The notes beneath the pieces are model-generated. The model had not been told where the DNA came from and ran no database searches. It saw only the letters and a list, made by a program, of their open reading frames with translations. A DNA stretch of 64,000 nucleotides from Bacteroidota bacterium (GTDB lineage: Bacteria; Bacteroidota; Bacteroidia; 2-12-FULL-35-15). Made by a program: the position numbers and the translations under genes. Where the stretch lies: positions 1 to 64,000 of the forward strand of contig CANIQT010000010.1 of the NCBI GenBank assembly GCA_947469885.1. Direction: 5' to 3'. This document shows, one piece after another, positions 25,141 to 34,076 of the stretch; positions within the stretch are counted from its first letter, which is position 1, and each line of letters starts with the position of its first letter.

Positions 25141-26682
25141 TTATATTATGTTTGGATTATTTTCCTGCAAATAAATTTTAATTTTTTCTAAATCTTTATA
25201 CAAAATACTATCTGCTTCAAATCGTGCTTTTAATCCACGAATTTGCTTGTAAATAATTTGGGATTGGGTAGATAGTTTACTTTCAAATTTTAAAGCATCC
25301 ACCGCCTGAACAACACTTAATAGTTCAATTGCCAATACCTGATAAGCATTTTCAATTACTTTACTACAAATTAAGGCTGCATTGGTTCCCATACTTACAA
25401 TATCCTGATTATCGTTATTGTTTGGGATGCTGTGAATATACATGGGGTTGGATAACATTTGATTTTCGGCAGTGGTAGAAGTAGCCGTAAATTGTGCCGC
25501 TTGCATTCCAAGGTTTAAACCAAGGACACCAAGATTTACAAATGGTGGAAGCTTCCCGTTCAATTTGTCATTCATCAAAAAGTTAAGTTGCCGCTCAGCC
25601 AGCATGGTTAATTTAGTGATTGCAATTTTCAGTTTATCCATCTCCAACGCCACATAGTCGCCATGAAAATTGCCACCATGAAACACATTATTATTTTCTT
25701 TATCAATAATCGGGTTATCGTTCACACTGTTCACTTCGTTTTGCAAAACAGTTTGAGTATAAGTCACAGTATCCCATACAGGACCTAATATCTGTGGAAC
25801 ACAGCGAATGGAATAATATTCCTGAACTTTATCCTGAAACACTTCAACGGCTGTCATTTTTGCATTAAAGAGATGGTCTTCGCGTTTGCGAATCAGTTTA
25901 CTGTCCTTCATAGCGTTATCCATTGCATGTGCAACAGAACGTTGCCCGATATGAGGTTTTACTTTATGTAATTCTTTTGAAAAATGGTCACTGTAAGATT
26001 CTACTAACTCAATAATCATCATTGAAGCCGAAACGCTCCAGTTAACAAGTTGTTTGGAGTGAGAAAGATTAACCATTGAAATGCCAGTCATAATGCTGGT
26101 TCCGTTTATCAATGCCAGTCCTTCCCTTAATCTCACTGTAATGGGAGCCAATCCCAATTCCTTGTAAACATCAACCGTTGGTCGAAGTTCGCCTTTGAAT
26201 GTTACTTCTCCTTCACCAATTAAATTTAAAGCAAGATGTGCTAACTGCACTAAATCACCACTTGCGCCAACTCCTCCATGCTCAAATATTTGGGGATAAA
26301 CGTCTTTATTAATTAAGTCCTTTAATAAAATAACTACTTCAGGATGAATGCCCGAAAACCCTTGCATCAATGAACTCAAGCGGCATATCATTGTTGATTT
26401 TACATCTTTATCCGAAAGTCTTTTTCCTGCTCCCGCACAATGGCTGCGAATAAGATTGTATTGCAAATCCAATTGGTTTTCGTTCGATATTTTATACTGA
26501 GCCATTGGCCCAAAACCTGTGTTAATACCGTAAATCAGTTTATCTTTCGAAAATTCTTTTAGGAACTCATGGCTCTCACTCACTTTATTAAGTGCTGCTT
26601 CATCCAGTTCAATCTTTTCGCCCTCATAGATAATCTTATTAAAATCTTCCAGCTTTAATTCTTTTGCTCCTATGTATATCAT
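25141..26682 (-). CDS. Aromatic amino acid ammonia-lyase (tyrosine ammonia-lyase-like)
   Basis: 513 residues, full length for the HAL/PAL/TAL family. The MIO-forming Ala140-Ser141-Gly142 lies in GGVGASGDLVQLAHLAL. Tyr51 in YGINTGFGP, NGTSIMTG, SIPNNNDNQDIVSMG and the conserved NENPI-like stretch (NSVNDNPIIDKEN) are present. The overall sequence is much closer to Flavobacterium-type tyrosine ammonia-lyases than to histidinases, as far as memory allows. TAL makes 4-coumarate, the aryl starter of flexirubins and aryl polyenes. It is first in a leftward operon with fabG; a textbook Bacteroidetes promoter precedes it. No other histidine-degradation gene is nearby, which argues against HutH. Confidence 0.85.
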   Translation of the reverse strand: MIYIGAKELKLEDFNKIIYEGEKIELDEAALNKVSESHEFLKEFSKDKLIYGINTGFGPMAQYKISNENQLDLQYNLIRSHCAGAGKRLSDKDVKSTMICRLSSLMQGFSGIHPEVVILLKDLINKDVYPQIFEHGGVGASGDLVQLAHLALNLIGEGEVTFKGELRPTVDVYKELGLAPITVRLREGLALINGTSIMTGISMVNLSHSKQLVNWSVSASMMIIELVESYSDHFSKELHKVKPHIGQRSVAHAMDNAMKDSKLIRKREDHLFNAKMTAVEVFQDKVQEYYSIRCVPQILGPVWDTVTYTQTVLQNEVNSVNDNPIIDKENNNVFHGGNFHGDYVALEMDKLKIAITKLTMLAERQLNFLMNDKLNGKLPPFVNLGVLGLNLGMQAAQFTATSTTAENQMLSNPMYIHSIPNNNDNQDIVSMGTNAALICSKVIENAYQVLAIELLSVVQAVDALKFESKLSTQSQIIYKQIRGLKARFEADSILYKDLEKIKIYLQENNPNII

Positions 26683-26721
26683 TTCTGTTTCTTTTTACTT
26701 TGCCTTTTTTGAAAAGGAGCG

Positions 26722-26752
26722 CAAAAATAAGTCTTTATTGCATATATCCAAA
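26722..26752 (-). promoter_or_regulatory. Bacteroidetes promoter for the ammonia-lyase operon
   Basis: On the minus strand: -33 TTTG (26752-26749), a 19-bp spacer and -7 TATTTTTG (26729-26722), with the ATG at 26682. It is the cleanest promoter in the window. Confidence 0.65.
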
Positions 26753-26797
26753 GTTTTGTTTTGTATAAAGCAGTAATGATATAAGTCAACTTTTCAA

Positions 26798-26825
26798 TTT
26801 GCTTCAATTATTTCAATTATTTTTG
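26798..26825 (+). promoter_or_regulatory. Bacteroidetes promoter for the CrtI-like gene
   Basis: -33 TTTG (26798-26801), a 16-bp spacer and -7 TATTTTTG (26818-26825), with the ATG at 26842. It is divergent from, and less than 50 bp away from, the ammonia-lyase promoter, so shared control is likely. Confidence 0.6.
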
Positions 26826-26841
26826 GCAATGAAAAATAAAG

Positions 26842-28320
26842 ATGACAAACGAAAACAATAAAACTTGTGCAATAATTGGTTCCGGCATTGCCGGGATAGC
26901 CGCTGCTATTCGCATGCGAAATAAGGGATATGATGTTACCGTATTTGAAACAAACAGTTTTGCAGGCGGCAAATTATCGCAGGAAAGTAATAAGGGTTAT
27001 CGTTTCGATTTTGGTCCTTCGGTGTTCACCATGCCTCATTATGTAGATGATTTGTTTTTATTGTCCGGCAAAAATCCCCGCGATTATTTTAATTACATCC
27101 ATCTAAATCCTGTTTATAGGTATTTTTTTGAAGATGGAACAGTTCTCGATTCGTATCATGGCAAAAAAGAATATGCTCGCCAAATGGCTGAAAAGACAAA
27201 GGATTCGGAAGAAACTATTTTGAAATACCTTGACCATACAGAGGAAGTATATCATTTAACGGAAGAAGTATTTTTGCATAATTCGTTGCACAAATTCAAA
27301 AACTATTTTACCAAAGCAATGCTAAAAGGAATTTTAAACTTTGGAAAGATTGGTGCATTTGAAACGATGAACGAAGCCAATCAAAAGGCTTTTACAGATA
27401 AAAAGCTTACTCAGATATTTAATCGGTATGCTACTTATAATGGTTCGAGCCCCTATTTGGCAACTGCCACACTCAATGTTATTCCTCATCTCGAAATTAT
27501 GGAAGGGGCTTATTATCCCATTGGTGGAATTTATAGCATCACTCAATCGCTTGTTCTGCTTGCTAAAGATATAGGTGTTATTTTTAAATTTTCTTCGCCT
27601 GTAAGGCAAATAATTGTTGAGAATAAAAAAGCAATAGGTATAAAAACAGATTCGAATAAGTATCATTTCGATAAAATAATTTGCAATTCGGATGTGTATA
27701 ACACTTACAAAAATCTGATGCCTAACGAAGCCAAACCTGATAAAACATTATCACAACCTAAATCTTCATCAGCGGTAATTTTTTATTGGGGAATAAAACA
27801 CGATTTCAAACAATTGGGATTGCACAATATTTTGTTTAGTGATAATTATGAGGAAGAATTTAATTGCATCACCGAAAAAAAATCTATTTATCACGACCCG
27901 ACCATTTACATCAACATTACATCCAAACACGCACCAACGGATGCTCCTGCAGGTTGCGAAAATTGGTTTACGATGATTAATGTTCCAAATAATTCGGGGC
28001 AGGATTGGGATAAACTGGTGGAAGAGGCGAGAGAGAATATGATAAAAAAAATATCGAGAATTTTGAAAACAGATGTTCGCCCTTTAATTGAATGTGAAAT
28101 GATACTTGACCCTCGTTTGGTAGAACAACGAACTTCCAGCGCATTTGGTGCTATTTATGGAAACGCTTCCAATAATAAGTTTGCTGCTTTTATGCGCCAT
28201 CCAAATTTCTCCAAGAAAATAAATAACCTTTATTTCTGCGGTGGCAGTGTGCATCCCGGACCAAGTATCCCACTGTGTTTGCTTTCTGCTAAGATAACAA
28301 CGGAATTAATCAAAGAGTAA
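26842..28320 (+). CDS. CrtI/CrtD-type FAD-dependent desaturase-like oxidoreductase
   Basis: 492 residues of the phytoene desaturase family. N-terminal dinucleotide motif IGSGIAGIAAAIRM, GGKLSQE, FDFGPSVFTMP, and the C-terminal FAD-contact segment FCGGSVHPGPSIPLCLLSAK. Relatives desaturate or isomerise carotenoids; others act in polyene pigment loci. No phytoene synthase or lycopene cyclase gene is present in this window, and the gene is divergent from the TAL operon with back-to-back promoters, so a role in the aryl-polyene pigment or a linked carotenoid is inferred. The substrate cannot be read from the sequence. Confidence 0.82.
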   Translation: MTNENNKTCAIIGSGIAGIAAAIRMRNKGYDVTVFETNSFAGGKLSQESNKGYRFDFGPSVFTMPHYVDDLFLLSGKNPRDYFNYIHLNPVYRYFFEDGTVLDSYHGKKEYARQMAEKTKDSEETILKYLDHTEEVYHLTEEVFLHNSLHKFKNYFTKAMLKGILNFGKIGAFETMNEANQKAFTDKKLTQIFNRYATYNGSSPYLATATLNVIPHLEIMEGAYYPIGGIYSITQSLVLLAKDIGVIFKFSSPVRQIIVENKKAIGIKTDSNKYHFDKIICNSDVYNTYKNLMPNEAKPDKTLSQPKSSSAVIFYWGIKHDFKQLGLHNILFSDNYEEEFNCITEKKSIYHDPTIYINITSKHAPTDAPAGCENWFTMINVPNNSGQDWDKLVEEARENMIKKISRILKTDVRPLIECEMILDPRLVEQRTSSAFGAIYGNASNNKFAAFMRHPNFSKKINNLYFCGGSVHPGPSIPLCLLSAKITTELIKE

Positions 28321-28326
28321 ACTCTT

Positions 28327-29949
28327 CTAATTTCCAACAAACACTTTATATGACGTTGTTTCTTTTGCTGATTTAACAACCACAAAATAAACAGAAGTAA
28401 CATTTAATTTGGCTACATTAATCGGGTTCAGATTATTTTGAGAAATAATTAAACGTCCTGAATAATCATATACTTCTACTGAGTTAATATCTCTTTCAAA
28501 TCCTTCAAGAATTATTTCATCAGAAGAAGAATTAAAATACACTTTTCCGTTTGCCTTGTTTTTATTTTCCACAATGCTGAGATGTGAAATAGTACACGAA
28601 TCAACAATATGAGCACAGATAACGGAATCGGTCCAGATAAGATTTGCAGAAATAGTAGAGTTAATCAAACTTCCTCCACTTGCTACTACAAAGTTTGGCG
28701 TTCTAAACTGGAATGGAGGATATTCCATTACCGTCTGACTCAGTAAATCAGTTTGATTACATCCACTATCATAGCTATTATCCGTGCGGATAATAATGGG
28801 TTTAAAAGTAGAGGAAGAATAATTGGTTGTAAATCCGGAAAGCAAAATACCTACACCATCAGCGGGTTTGGTAATGTACGGATAGTGAGAACCACCATTG
28901 TTATAAGACCTGACCATATTCATATTGCCTGACAGATCTGTTTTTAATACCACATGTTTGTTGGGGACAAAACCAACAGTGGGATATGACATTGTTGCAA
29001 CCGCCACCACAAATCCATTTCCAACTTCCATTATGGAACTGGCATTTTCGCTACCATCCGGATTATTGCCATGATAGGTGCGGGACCAGACAGTATCTCC
29101 ATTTGTGTTGGTTTTGATAATAAATTCATCACAATAACTTTGATAACTTGCTTTCATAATGGTGGTTGAACCAGTAATTGCATATCCTCCACCTGCCGCC
29201 TCTATTATTCCATATCCGCAACTGTATTGATTGGTATCTCCGTAAGCCCTCAAATAATTTACCATCCCTGATTCATCCATCTTTAACAAAAAAGAATAAA
29301 ATGTTCCTTGTTCAATATATCTTCCTGTTGCAATCAGGCTACTGTCGTGGGTTTCGTAAATATCAAAAGCCTGGTCTGTATTTGCAGCTGTGCCGATAGC
29401 CCTTCCCCATTGATACACACCGTTCGAATCTATTTTGGCAATGTACACATCTGTATAAGCTGAGCCTGCATCCTGCCCGAACGAACTGGTATGACCTGCA
29501 AGTACAATATCTCCTGAGCGGGTTTCAATAACGCTATTCACCACATCATCACCACTCCCCTGCATTATTTTTTGCCAGATGGTATTTCCGTTATTATCTG
29601 TTTTGACAATTAAAATATTATACGAACCAAACGAACCAATACTTGCTGCCAAACAAAATCCGCCATGTGCGAGATGTATAGCCCGTTGTGAAATGTTTCC
29701 AACTGTGCTGCTGTTGTTATAACTCTTGCTCCAGATAACAGTTCCTTCGCAATTGGTGCGGCTCATAAATACTTTATCAGTGCCGTTTGTTACTATTCCT
29801 GTAAAAATATATCCACCGTCCTGCAACTGGTAAGAGCCGAAACATTCAGCGCTTCCTCCTACAGGAGAATATAATTTCTGAAAAGTATTTTGTGCATTAA
29901 TTATTGGCACTGAAAGGAATAATAAAATAAGTGTAATTGATTTTTTCAT
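28327..29949 (-). CDS. Secreted beta-propeller-like protein with type A sorting domain
   Basis: 540 residues. Signal peptide 1-19 (SITLILLFLSVPIINA/Q). Six or so blades of the type 'D.GGYI.TG....G..D..l.KtD.nG...W.ktyG' follow (for example RSGDIVLAGHTSSFGQ, GGGYAITGSTT). The last 75 residues (VYFNSSSDEIILEGF, VEVYDYSGRLI, VYFVVVKSA, YKVFVGN) are a type IX sorting domain. The protein is likely exposed on the surface; the ligand is unknown. It is convergent with the CrtI-like gene (6-bp gap). Confidence 0.82.
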   Translation of the reverse strand: MKKSITLILLFLSVPIINAQNTFQKLYSPVGGSAECFGSYQLQDGGYIFTGIVTNGTDKVFMSRTNCEGTVIWSKSYNNSSTVGNISQRAIHLAHGGFCLAASIGSFGSYNILIVKTDNNGNTIWQKIMQGSGDDVVNSVIETRSGDIVLAGHTSSFGQDAGSAYTDVYIAKIDSNGVYQWGRAIGTAANTDQAFDIYETHDSSLIATGRYIEQGTFYSFLLKMDESGMVNYLRAYGDTNQYSCGYGIIEAAGGGYAITGSTTIMKASYQSYCDEFIIKTNTNGDTVWSRTYHGNNPDGSENASSIMEVGNGFVVAVATMSYPTVGFVPNKHVVLKTDLSGNMNMVRSYNNGGSHYPYITKPADGVGILLSGFTTNYSSSTFKPIIIRTDNSYDSGCNQTDLLSQTVMEYPPFQFRTPNFVVASGGSLINSTISANLIWTDSVICAHIVDSCTISHLSIVENKNKANGKVYFNSSSDEIILEGFERDINSVEVYDYSGRLIISQNNLNPINVAKLNVTSVYFVVVKSAKETTSYKVFVGN

Positions 29950-29972
29950 TGCGGGCAGTTTTAATGTTAATG

Positions 29973-29980
29973 CAAAAATA
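29973..29980 (-). promoter_or_regulatory. Bacteroidetes -7 box
   Basis: The minus strand reads TATTTTTG, 23 bp before the ATG at 29949 of the sorting-domain protein. Confidence 0.5.
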
Positions 29981-30012
29981 AATAAAGTTTGATTAAGAAA
30001 ACGACTTCATTG

Positions 30013-31497
30013 TTATTTCGATTTATGACTGATAAACTTTTTCTCCACCAAAAAATCATACATCACCGAATGTTCGAATTCTATTTTGCCAGCGGTGGTG
30101 TATTGGTAACGCTGTCTTAATAATTCTTTCTGTAATTCAATTTCAATTTCTTTTTTATAAACCGTTGTCAACGATTTTTTTCTTGCATCAATTTCATTTT
30201 TCAACTCTTTGATTGATGAATACTGTTGAAGTTGCGAAAGGGTTGATTCTTCTGGCAATTTAACAGTTGAAATTGTTGACAGATAAAACGAAACAAAATC
30301 GTTGTATGTGTTTTTATCAATGGTGGACGATTCGTTTTTTGCTGTGCTTCGTTGTTTGATGCAGTAATTGGTTATCACACTTGAATTAATAATGGCAAGT
30401 AAATGAGGAGGAATGCTGTCGGATGTTTTTGCAACAATTTGTGGTTCCACTCCTTTATCTCCAATAAAATTACCAGAAGGAGTATAATAGCGTGCTTTTG
30501 TGATATATAAACTGGAACCATTTTTTAAAAAATGTGTTCCCTGCACAAATCCTTTTCCATACGTTCTGTCGCCAATGATGATGGCTCTGCCTTGGTCTTT
30601 CAGGCATCCTGCAAATATTTCGCCTGAAGAAATTGTTTTTCTATCAGTGAGCACTACTATAGGCATGGTAGTGTTGGTGGGCTGTTCAAGGGTTAGGTTC
30701 GAATAATTTTGTGTCGAGTCTTTCAGTTTTATATGGCAAACTAGCGAATTGATTGGTAAAAATGCACTCAGAGCTGTTGCCGTTTCTTCCACCGAGCCAC
30801 CGATATTTCCTCTCAGGTCGAGGATTAATTTTTTCATGCCCATTGCACTTAGTTCCGAAAAGGCATATTTAAGTGCGCTTGCCGAGCCAAATAAAAAATG
30901 ATTGACTTTAATATAACCCGTGCTGTCATGCTCTATAAAATAAATGGGTACTGCCTTATCCACTACTTTTTTGCGAACCATGCCTACTTTAAATGTGCCT
31001 GAATAGGGGCGTTTGATGGTAATGTGCAAACTGTCTCCTTCTTTTCCTTTCAAATATTTCACCACTGTATCCAGTGGTTGTTTTACCATGTTTTTCCAAT
31101 TTATTTTCATTATCAAATCTCCTGTTCGCAGCCCTGCAGCCATTGCCGGCATATCGTTATACGGATAAGTAATAACCACACCGCTGTCGGTTTTTATAAC
31201 TCCGCTTCCAATTCCGGCATATAATATTCCCTGCCAGTCGTTTTTCCGTTTAATGGTTTCTTCCACATCGTAGTATTTCGAATATCTATCCAACTCGGCA
31301 AGGGTCTTGTTCATGGTGCGTTTCATGAGGTCGGGCAGGTGCACGGTGTCCACAAAATAAGTGTCCATGAGTCCGTAAAATTCGGTGAACAGTTCGAGTT
31401 GTTGTTCGCGCAATTGCTGGCGCGACTGTACCACAACAAATGCTGATGCGGTTATTGAAATTATAACAAGGGTGATTTTTAGTAATTTTTTGTTCAT
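30013..31497 (-). CDS. S41 family C-terminal processing peptidase
   Basis: 494 residues from ATG 31497. The longer frame to 31572 would overlap the upstream gene and lacks a signal, whereas MNKKLLKITLVIISITASAF is a good signal/anchor. A PDZ domain (about 95-175: GIGSGVIKTDSGVVIT, LRTGDLIMKIN) precedes the S41 core with GGSVEETA and the Ser290-Lys315 dyad in TISSGEIFAG and DRTYGKGFVQ, 25 residues apart as in Prc/CtpA. It cleaves C-terminal tails of periplasmic or secreted proteins. It is downstream of the TPR-phosphatase gene by 61 bp, which contains a GC-rich sentence-like repeat. Confidence 0.88.
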   Translation of the reverse strand: MNKKLLKITLVIISITASAFVVVQSRQQLREQQLELFTEFYGLMDTYFVDTVHLPDLMKRTMNKTLAELDRYSKYYDVEETIKRKNDWQGILYAGIGSGVIKTDSGVVITYPYNDMPAMAAGLRTGDLIMKINWKNMVKQPLDTVVKYLKGKEGDSLHITIKRPYSGTFKVGMVRKKVVDKAVPIYFIEHDSTGYIKVNHFLFGSASALKYAFSELSAMGMKKLILDLRGNIGGSVEETATALSAFLPINSLVCHIKLKDSTQNYSNLTLEQPTNTTMPIVVLTDRKTISSGEIFAGCLKDQGRAIIIGDRTYGKGFVQGTHFLKNGSSLYITKARYYTPSGNFIGDKGVEPQIVAKTSDSIPPHLLAIINSSVITNYCIKQRSTAKNESSTIDKNTYNDFVSFYLSTISTVKLPEESTLSQLQQYSSIKELKNEIDARKKSLTTVYKKEIEIELQKELLRQRYQYTTAGKIEFEHSVMYDFLVEKKFISHKSK

Positions 31498-31558
31498 TTG
31501 TAATTTATAATTCATAATTAATCTGGCAGGAGCAAGCGGGCAGGGGCAATCCCCGCAC

Positions 31559-33892
31559 CTATATCCGAACACCCATTACCAGAATATCATCTATCTGCTC
31601 TACTTGTTTGCGGTAATTGGTAATAAATGTATCCAACGCTATGCCTTGTTCTTGCATGGTTTTGTTCTGAATGGATAAAATCAGCTCTTTAAATTTTTTA
31701 CGTGTTAATTTTTTTTCTCCACTCTCTCCTCCAAACTGGTCGGCATAGCCATCGGTGAACAAATAAAACGAATCGCCTTGATTTAACTCAAAGGTATGAT
31801 TGGTAAATGGAAAACTATTTTCGTTTTTGCCAATGGGTTGTTTGTCGGCTTTGGTTTCTTCAAGCCTCACCCCCGACCCCTCTCCAAAGGAGAGGGGAGT
31901 CTTGCGCACTATCCATAGCGCATTGTTCGCTCCGGCATATTGTAGTTGGAAGCTCCCAGCTCCCTCTCCTTTGGAGAGGGTAGGGGTGAGGCATACCATC
32001 GAAATATCCATTCCATCCTGAATATTATCTTCCGATTTCGAAAAATTTTCTACTACTATATCTTCTGTTTTATCCAATATATCAGATGGTTTTGTTAATC
32101 CAAACTCACGTACTGCTCTGTTGAGTGCATTGTGACATACCACCGAAACCATTGCCCCCGGCACACCATGACCGGTGCAATCGCAGGCAGCAAGTAAAAT
32201 GATTTCAGATTTCAGATTTGAAATTTCAGATTGTTGCTCAGAATTTGAAATTTGAAATTTGGAATTTAGTTCTTCCATCCAATAAAAATCTCCTGCCACA
32301 ATATCTTTGGGTTTGTAAACAATGAACGATTCAGGGAAATGTTGTTTGATGAGTCGGGTAGGGGGGAGGATGGCGGATTGAATGCGCAGGGCGTATTCGA
32401 TGGATTTGGTGATTTCCTTGTTTTTATCTTCCACCAGTTCTTTTTGTTTGGTGATGATTAAATTGTCTTTTTGTTTTCTGCGGTAACTTCTGAAACTAAC
32501 TCCTGCCAACACTATCATCAAGGCGAAGCCGCCAAACAATGAATTACGAAGGTTTTTCTGGCGTTGAATTTCTTCGCGTGCCAACACATCTTTTTTTTCC
32601 TGCTCGGCTTTGGCAATGGTTTCTTTTTGTTTGTATTCGTAATTTAGTTTTAATTCGGTGAGTTTATTTTTGGTTTCATCGTTGTAAATAGAATCGTTCA
32701 TGGCGTGATACATGGTTTGATAATCAAACGCATCTTTGTAGTTTCCTGTCTTGGAATTAATGTCTAACAGGTTGCTGTAAGCATCTTTTATCAAATCTTT
32801 AGAGCCTATTTCCTGTGCCAGTGCCAGTGCTTTGTTGGCATTTATTATTGCATCTTTATAATTGCCCTGCAATTTGTTTACAGTTGCCATGTAATTGTAA
32901 CATTGCGAAGCCCCCCGTTTGTCGCCTATTTCCAAACGGATGATTAACGAAAAATTTAAATTTAATTTTGCAGCAGCATAATCGCCCGATTTGGAAAACA
33001 CTTTACCCATGCTGAAATAAGAAGATGAAATCCCATTTTTGTCACCTGTTTCTTTGTAAGAAATTAAACTTTTGGAATAATTTTTAAGTGCATCTTCATA
33101 ATTGCCTTGTTCAAAATATATTCCTCCAATTGCACTATTACAAAGAGATGTTCCTGTTTTATCATTTACCTGCTCATATATTTTTAAAGCACTGGTGAAG
33201 TTGGATAATGCATCTTTCAGTTTTTTCTGAACCATAAAAATGTTACCTATATTAAAATATGAATCGGCAATGCCAAATTTATCCCCAGTTTTTTCCATGT
33301 ATTCCAGTGATTTCAAAAGATTGTCGTAAGCATCTGAATAATTACTTTGTTTAAAATAAATACTTCCTAAGTTGGAATACTGATTGGCAATGCTACTTTG
33401 GTCGTTTGTTTCGGTATATATTTTCAATGCTTGGTGATATTGGGTGATGGCATTCGGGTAATCGCCTTGGTAATTATAAATGTTGCCAATGTTGCCATGG
33501 CCCGATGCTATTCCTTTTTTATCGTTGATAAGTTCCGAAATTTTTAATGCTTTAACATAAAAAGTGAGTGCAATAGGGTAATTGCCTTTGTCTTCATTAA
33601 TAACACCCATGCTGGTATAAGCCCACGCCATTCCTTTTTTATAATCTATTTTTTGGGAAACATCCAAACATTTTTGTGCATTTTGCATTGCTTTTGCAGG
33701 GTTGTTGCCCCAGTACATTCCGCTTATTTTGTTGTAGAGTTTGGCAATAGTTGTATCGGTTGTTGAGCCTGTCGAAGTAAGTTTTTTTATTTCGTTTTCT
33801 AAACTATCTATTTTATGCTGATTTTGGGAAAAACAAGGCAATAGCGAATAGGCAATAGCAAATAGGAAAAAGAGAACAATTGTTTTTTTCAT
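31559..33892 (-). CDS. TPR-repeat SpoIIE/PP2C-type serine phosphatase
   Basis: 777 residues from ATG 33892, which has a signal peptide and a -7 box just upstream. About nine TPRs (about 50-430; GNIYNYQGDYPNAITQY type) are followed by a membrane helix (SLFGGFALMIVLAGVSF), a coiled coil, then the SpoIIE domain: IVAGDFYWMEE, AACDCTGHGVPGAMVS and SFYLFTDGYADQFGG. The TPR half is periplasmic and the phosphatase cytoplasmic, typical of Bacteroidetes partner-switch receptors. Two in-frame repeat insertions interrupt the phosphatase domain: 32206-32275 (FQISNSEQQSEISNLKSEI) and 31863-31995 (LTPTLSKGEGAG ... TPLSFGEGSGVRL). The signal peptide itself is built from a tandem repeat found just upstream in inverted orientation. 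Confidence 0.85.
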   Translation of the reverse strand: MKKTIVLFFLFAIAYSLLPCFSQNQHKIDSLENEIKKLTSTGSTTDTTIAKLYNKISGMYWGNNPAKAMQNAQKCLDVSQKIDYKKGMAWAYTSMGVINEDKGNYPIALTFYVKALKISELINDKKGIASGHGNIGNIYNYQGDYPNAITQYHQALKIYTETNDQSSIANQYSNLGSIYFKQSNYSDAYDNLLKSLEYMEKTGDKFGIADSYFNIGNIFMVQKKLKDALSNFTSALKIYEQVNDKTGTSLCNSAIGGIYFEQGNYEDALKNYSKSLISYKETGDKNGISSSYFSMGKVFSKSGDYAAAKLNLNFSLIIRLEIGDKRGASQCYNYMATVNKLQGNYKDAIINANKALALAQEIGSKDLIKDAYSNLLDINSKTGNYKDAFDYQTMYHAMNDSIYNDETKNKLTELKLNYEYKQKETIAKAEQEKKDVLAREEIQRQKNLRNSLFGGFALMIVLAGVSFRSYRRKQKDNLIITKQKELVEDKNKEITKSIEYALRIQSAILPPTRLIKQHFPESFIVYKPKDIVAGDFYWMEELNSKFQISNSEQQSEISNLKSEIILLAACDCTGHGVPGAMVSVVCHNALNRAVREFGLTKPSDILDKTEDIVVENFSKSEDNIQDGMDISMVCLTPTLSKGEGAGSFQLQYAGANNALWIVRKTPLSFGEGSGVRLEETKADKQPIGKNENSFPFTNHTFELNQGDSFYLFTDGYADQFGGESGEKKLTRKKFKELILSIQNKTMQEQGIALDTFITNYRKQVEQIDDILVMGVRI
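31863..31995. repeat. Palindromic GC-rich repeat inserted in a coding region
   Basis: CTCTCCAAAGGAGAGGGG (31880-31897) and CCCTCTCCTTTGGAGAGGG (31961-31979) are two imperfect palindromes in an arrangement that reads LTPTLSKGEGAG and TPLSFGEGSGVRL in the host frame. Translations of this kind ('SPLERVGVR', 'PTLSKGEG') recur as low-complexity inserts in Bacteroidetes genomes. Confidence 0.65.
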
Positions 33893-33916
33893 AAACTGAA
33901 AAGGGCTTTTAGGCAA

Positions 33917-33924
33917 CAAATGTA
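33917..33924 (-). promoter_or_regulatory. Bacteroidetes -7 box for the TPR-phosphatase gene
   Basis: The minus strand reads TACATTTG, 24 bp before the ATG at 33892. It lies inside the upstream extension of the frame, which supports the shorter start. Confidence 0.5.
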
Positions 33925-33965
33925 GAAAAATAGTTGGTTGATAGTCCAAAGTTAAAAAGTCCAAA

Positions 33966-33997
33966 GTCCAAAGTTAACATTGTAACTTTGGACTTTT
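33966..33997 (-). terminator. Hairpin terminator after the 801-residue protein gene
   Basis: GTCCAAAGTTA (33966-33976) pairs with TAACTTTGGAC (33983-33993) around a 6-nt loop, flanked by T runs on both sides. It lies about 80 bp past the stop at 34077. Confidence 0.5.
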
Positions 33998-34004
33998 GAC
34001 TGTT

Positions 34005-34073
34005 GCCTATTCGCTATTGCCTATTGCCTATTCGCTATTGCCTATTGCCTATTCACTATTGCCTATTGCCTAT
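34005..34073. repeat. 21-bp tandem array (3.3 copies)
   Basis: The unit GCCTATTCGCTATTGCCTAT plus T starts at 34005, 34026 and 34047, with a 6-bp remainder, ending next to the stop codon at 34077. A related 29-bp copy in the opposite orientation (33837-33865) encodes the hydrophobic core of the neighbouring phosphatase signal peptide. Confidence 0.8.
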
Positions 34074-34076
34074 AAG

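Noticed and set aside
25141-26682. Histidine ammonia-lyase (hutH)
   Set aside because: Family fold fits, but no hutU/hutI/hutG genes are nearby and the neighbours are polyene-type fatty-acid genes.
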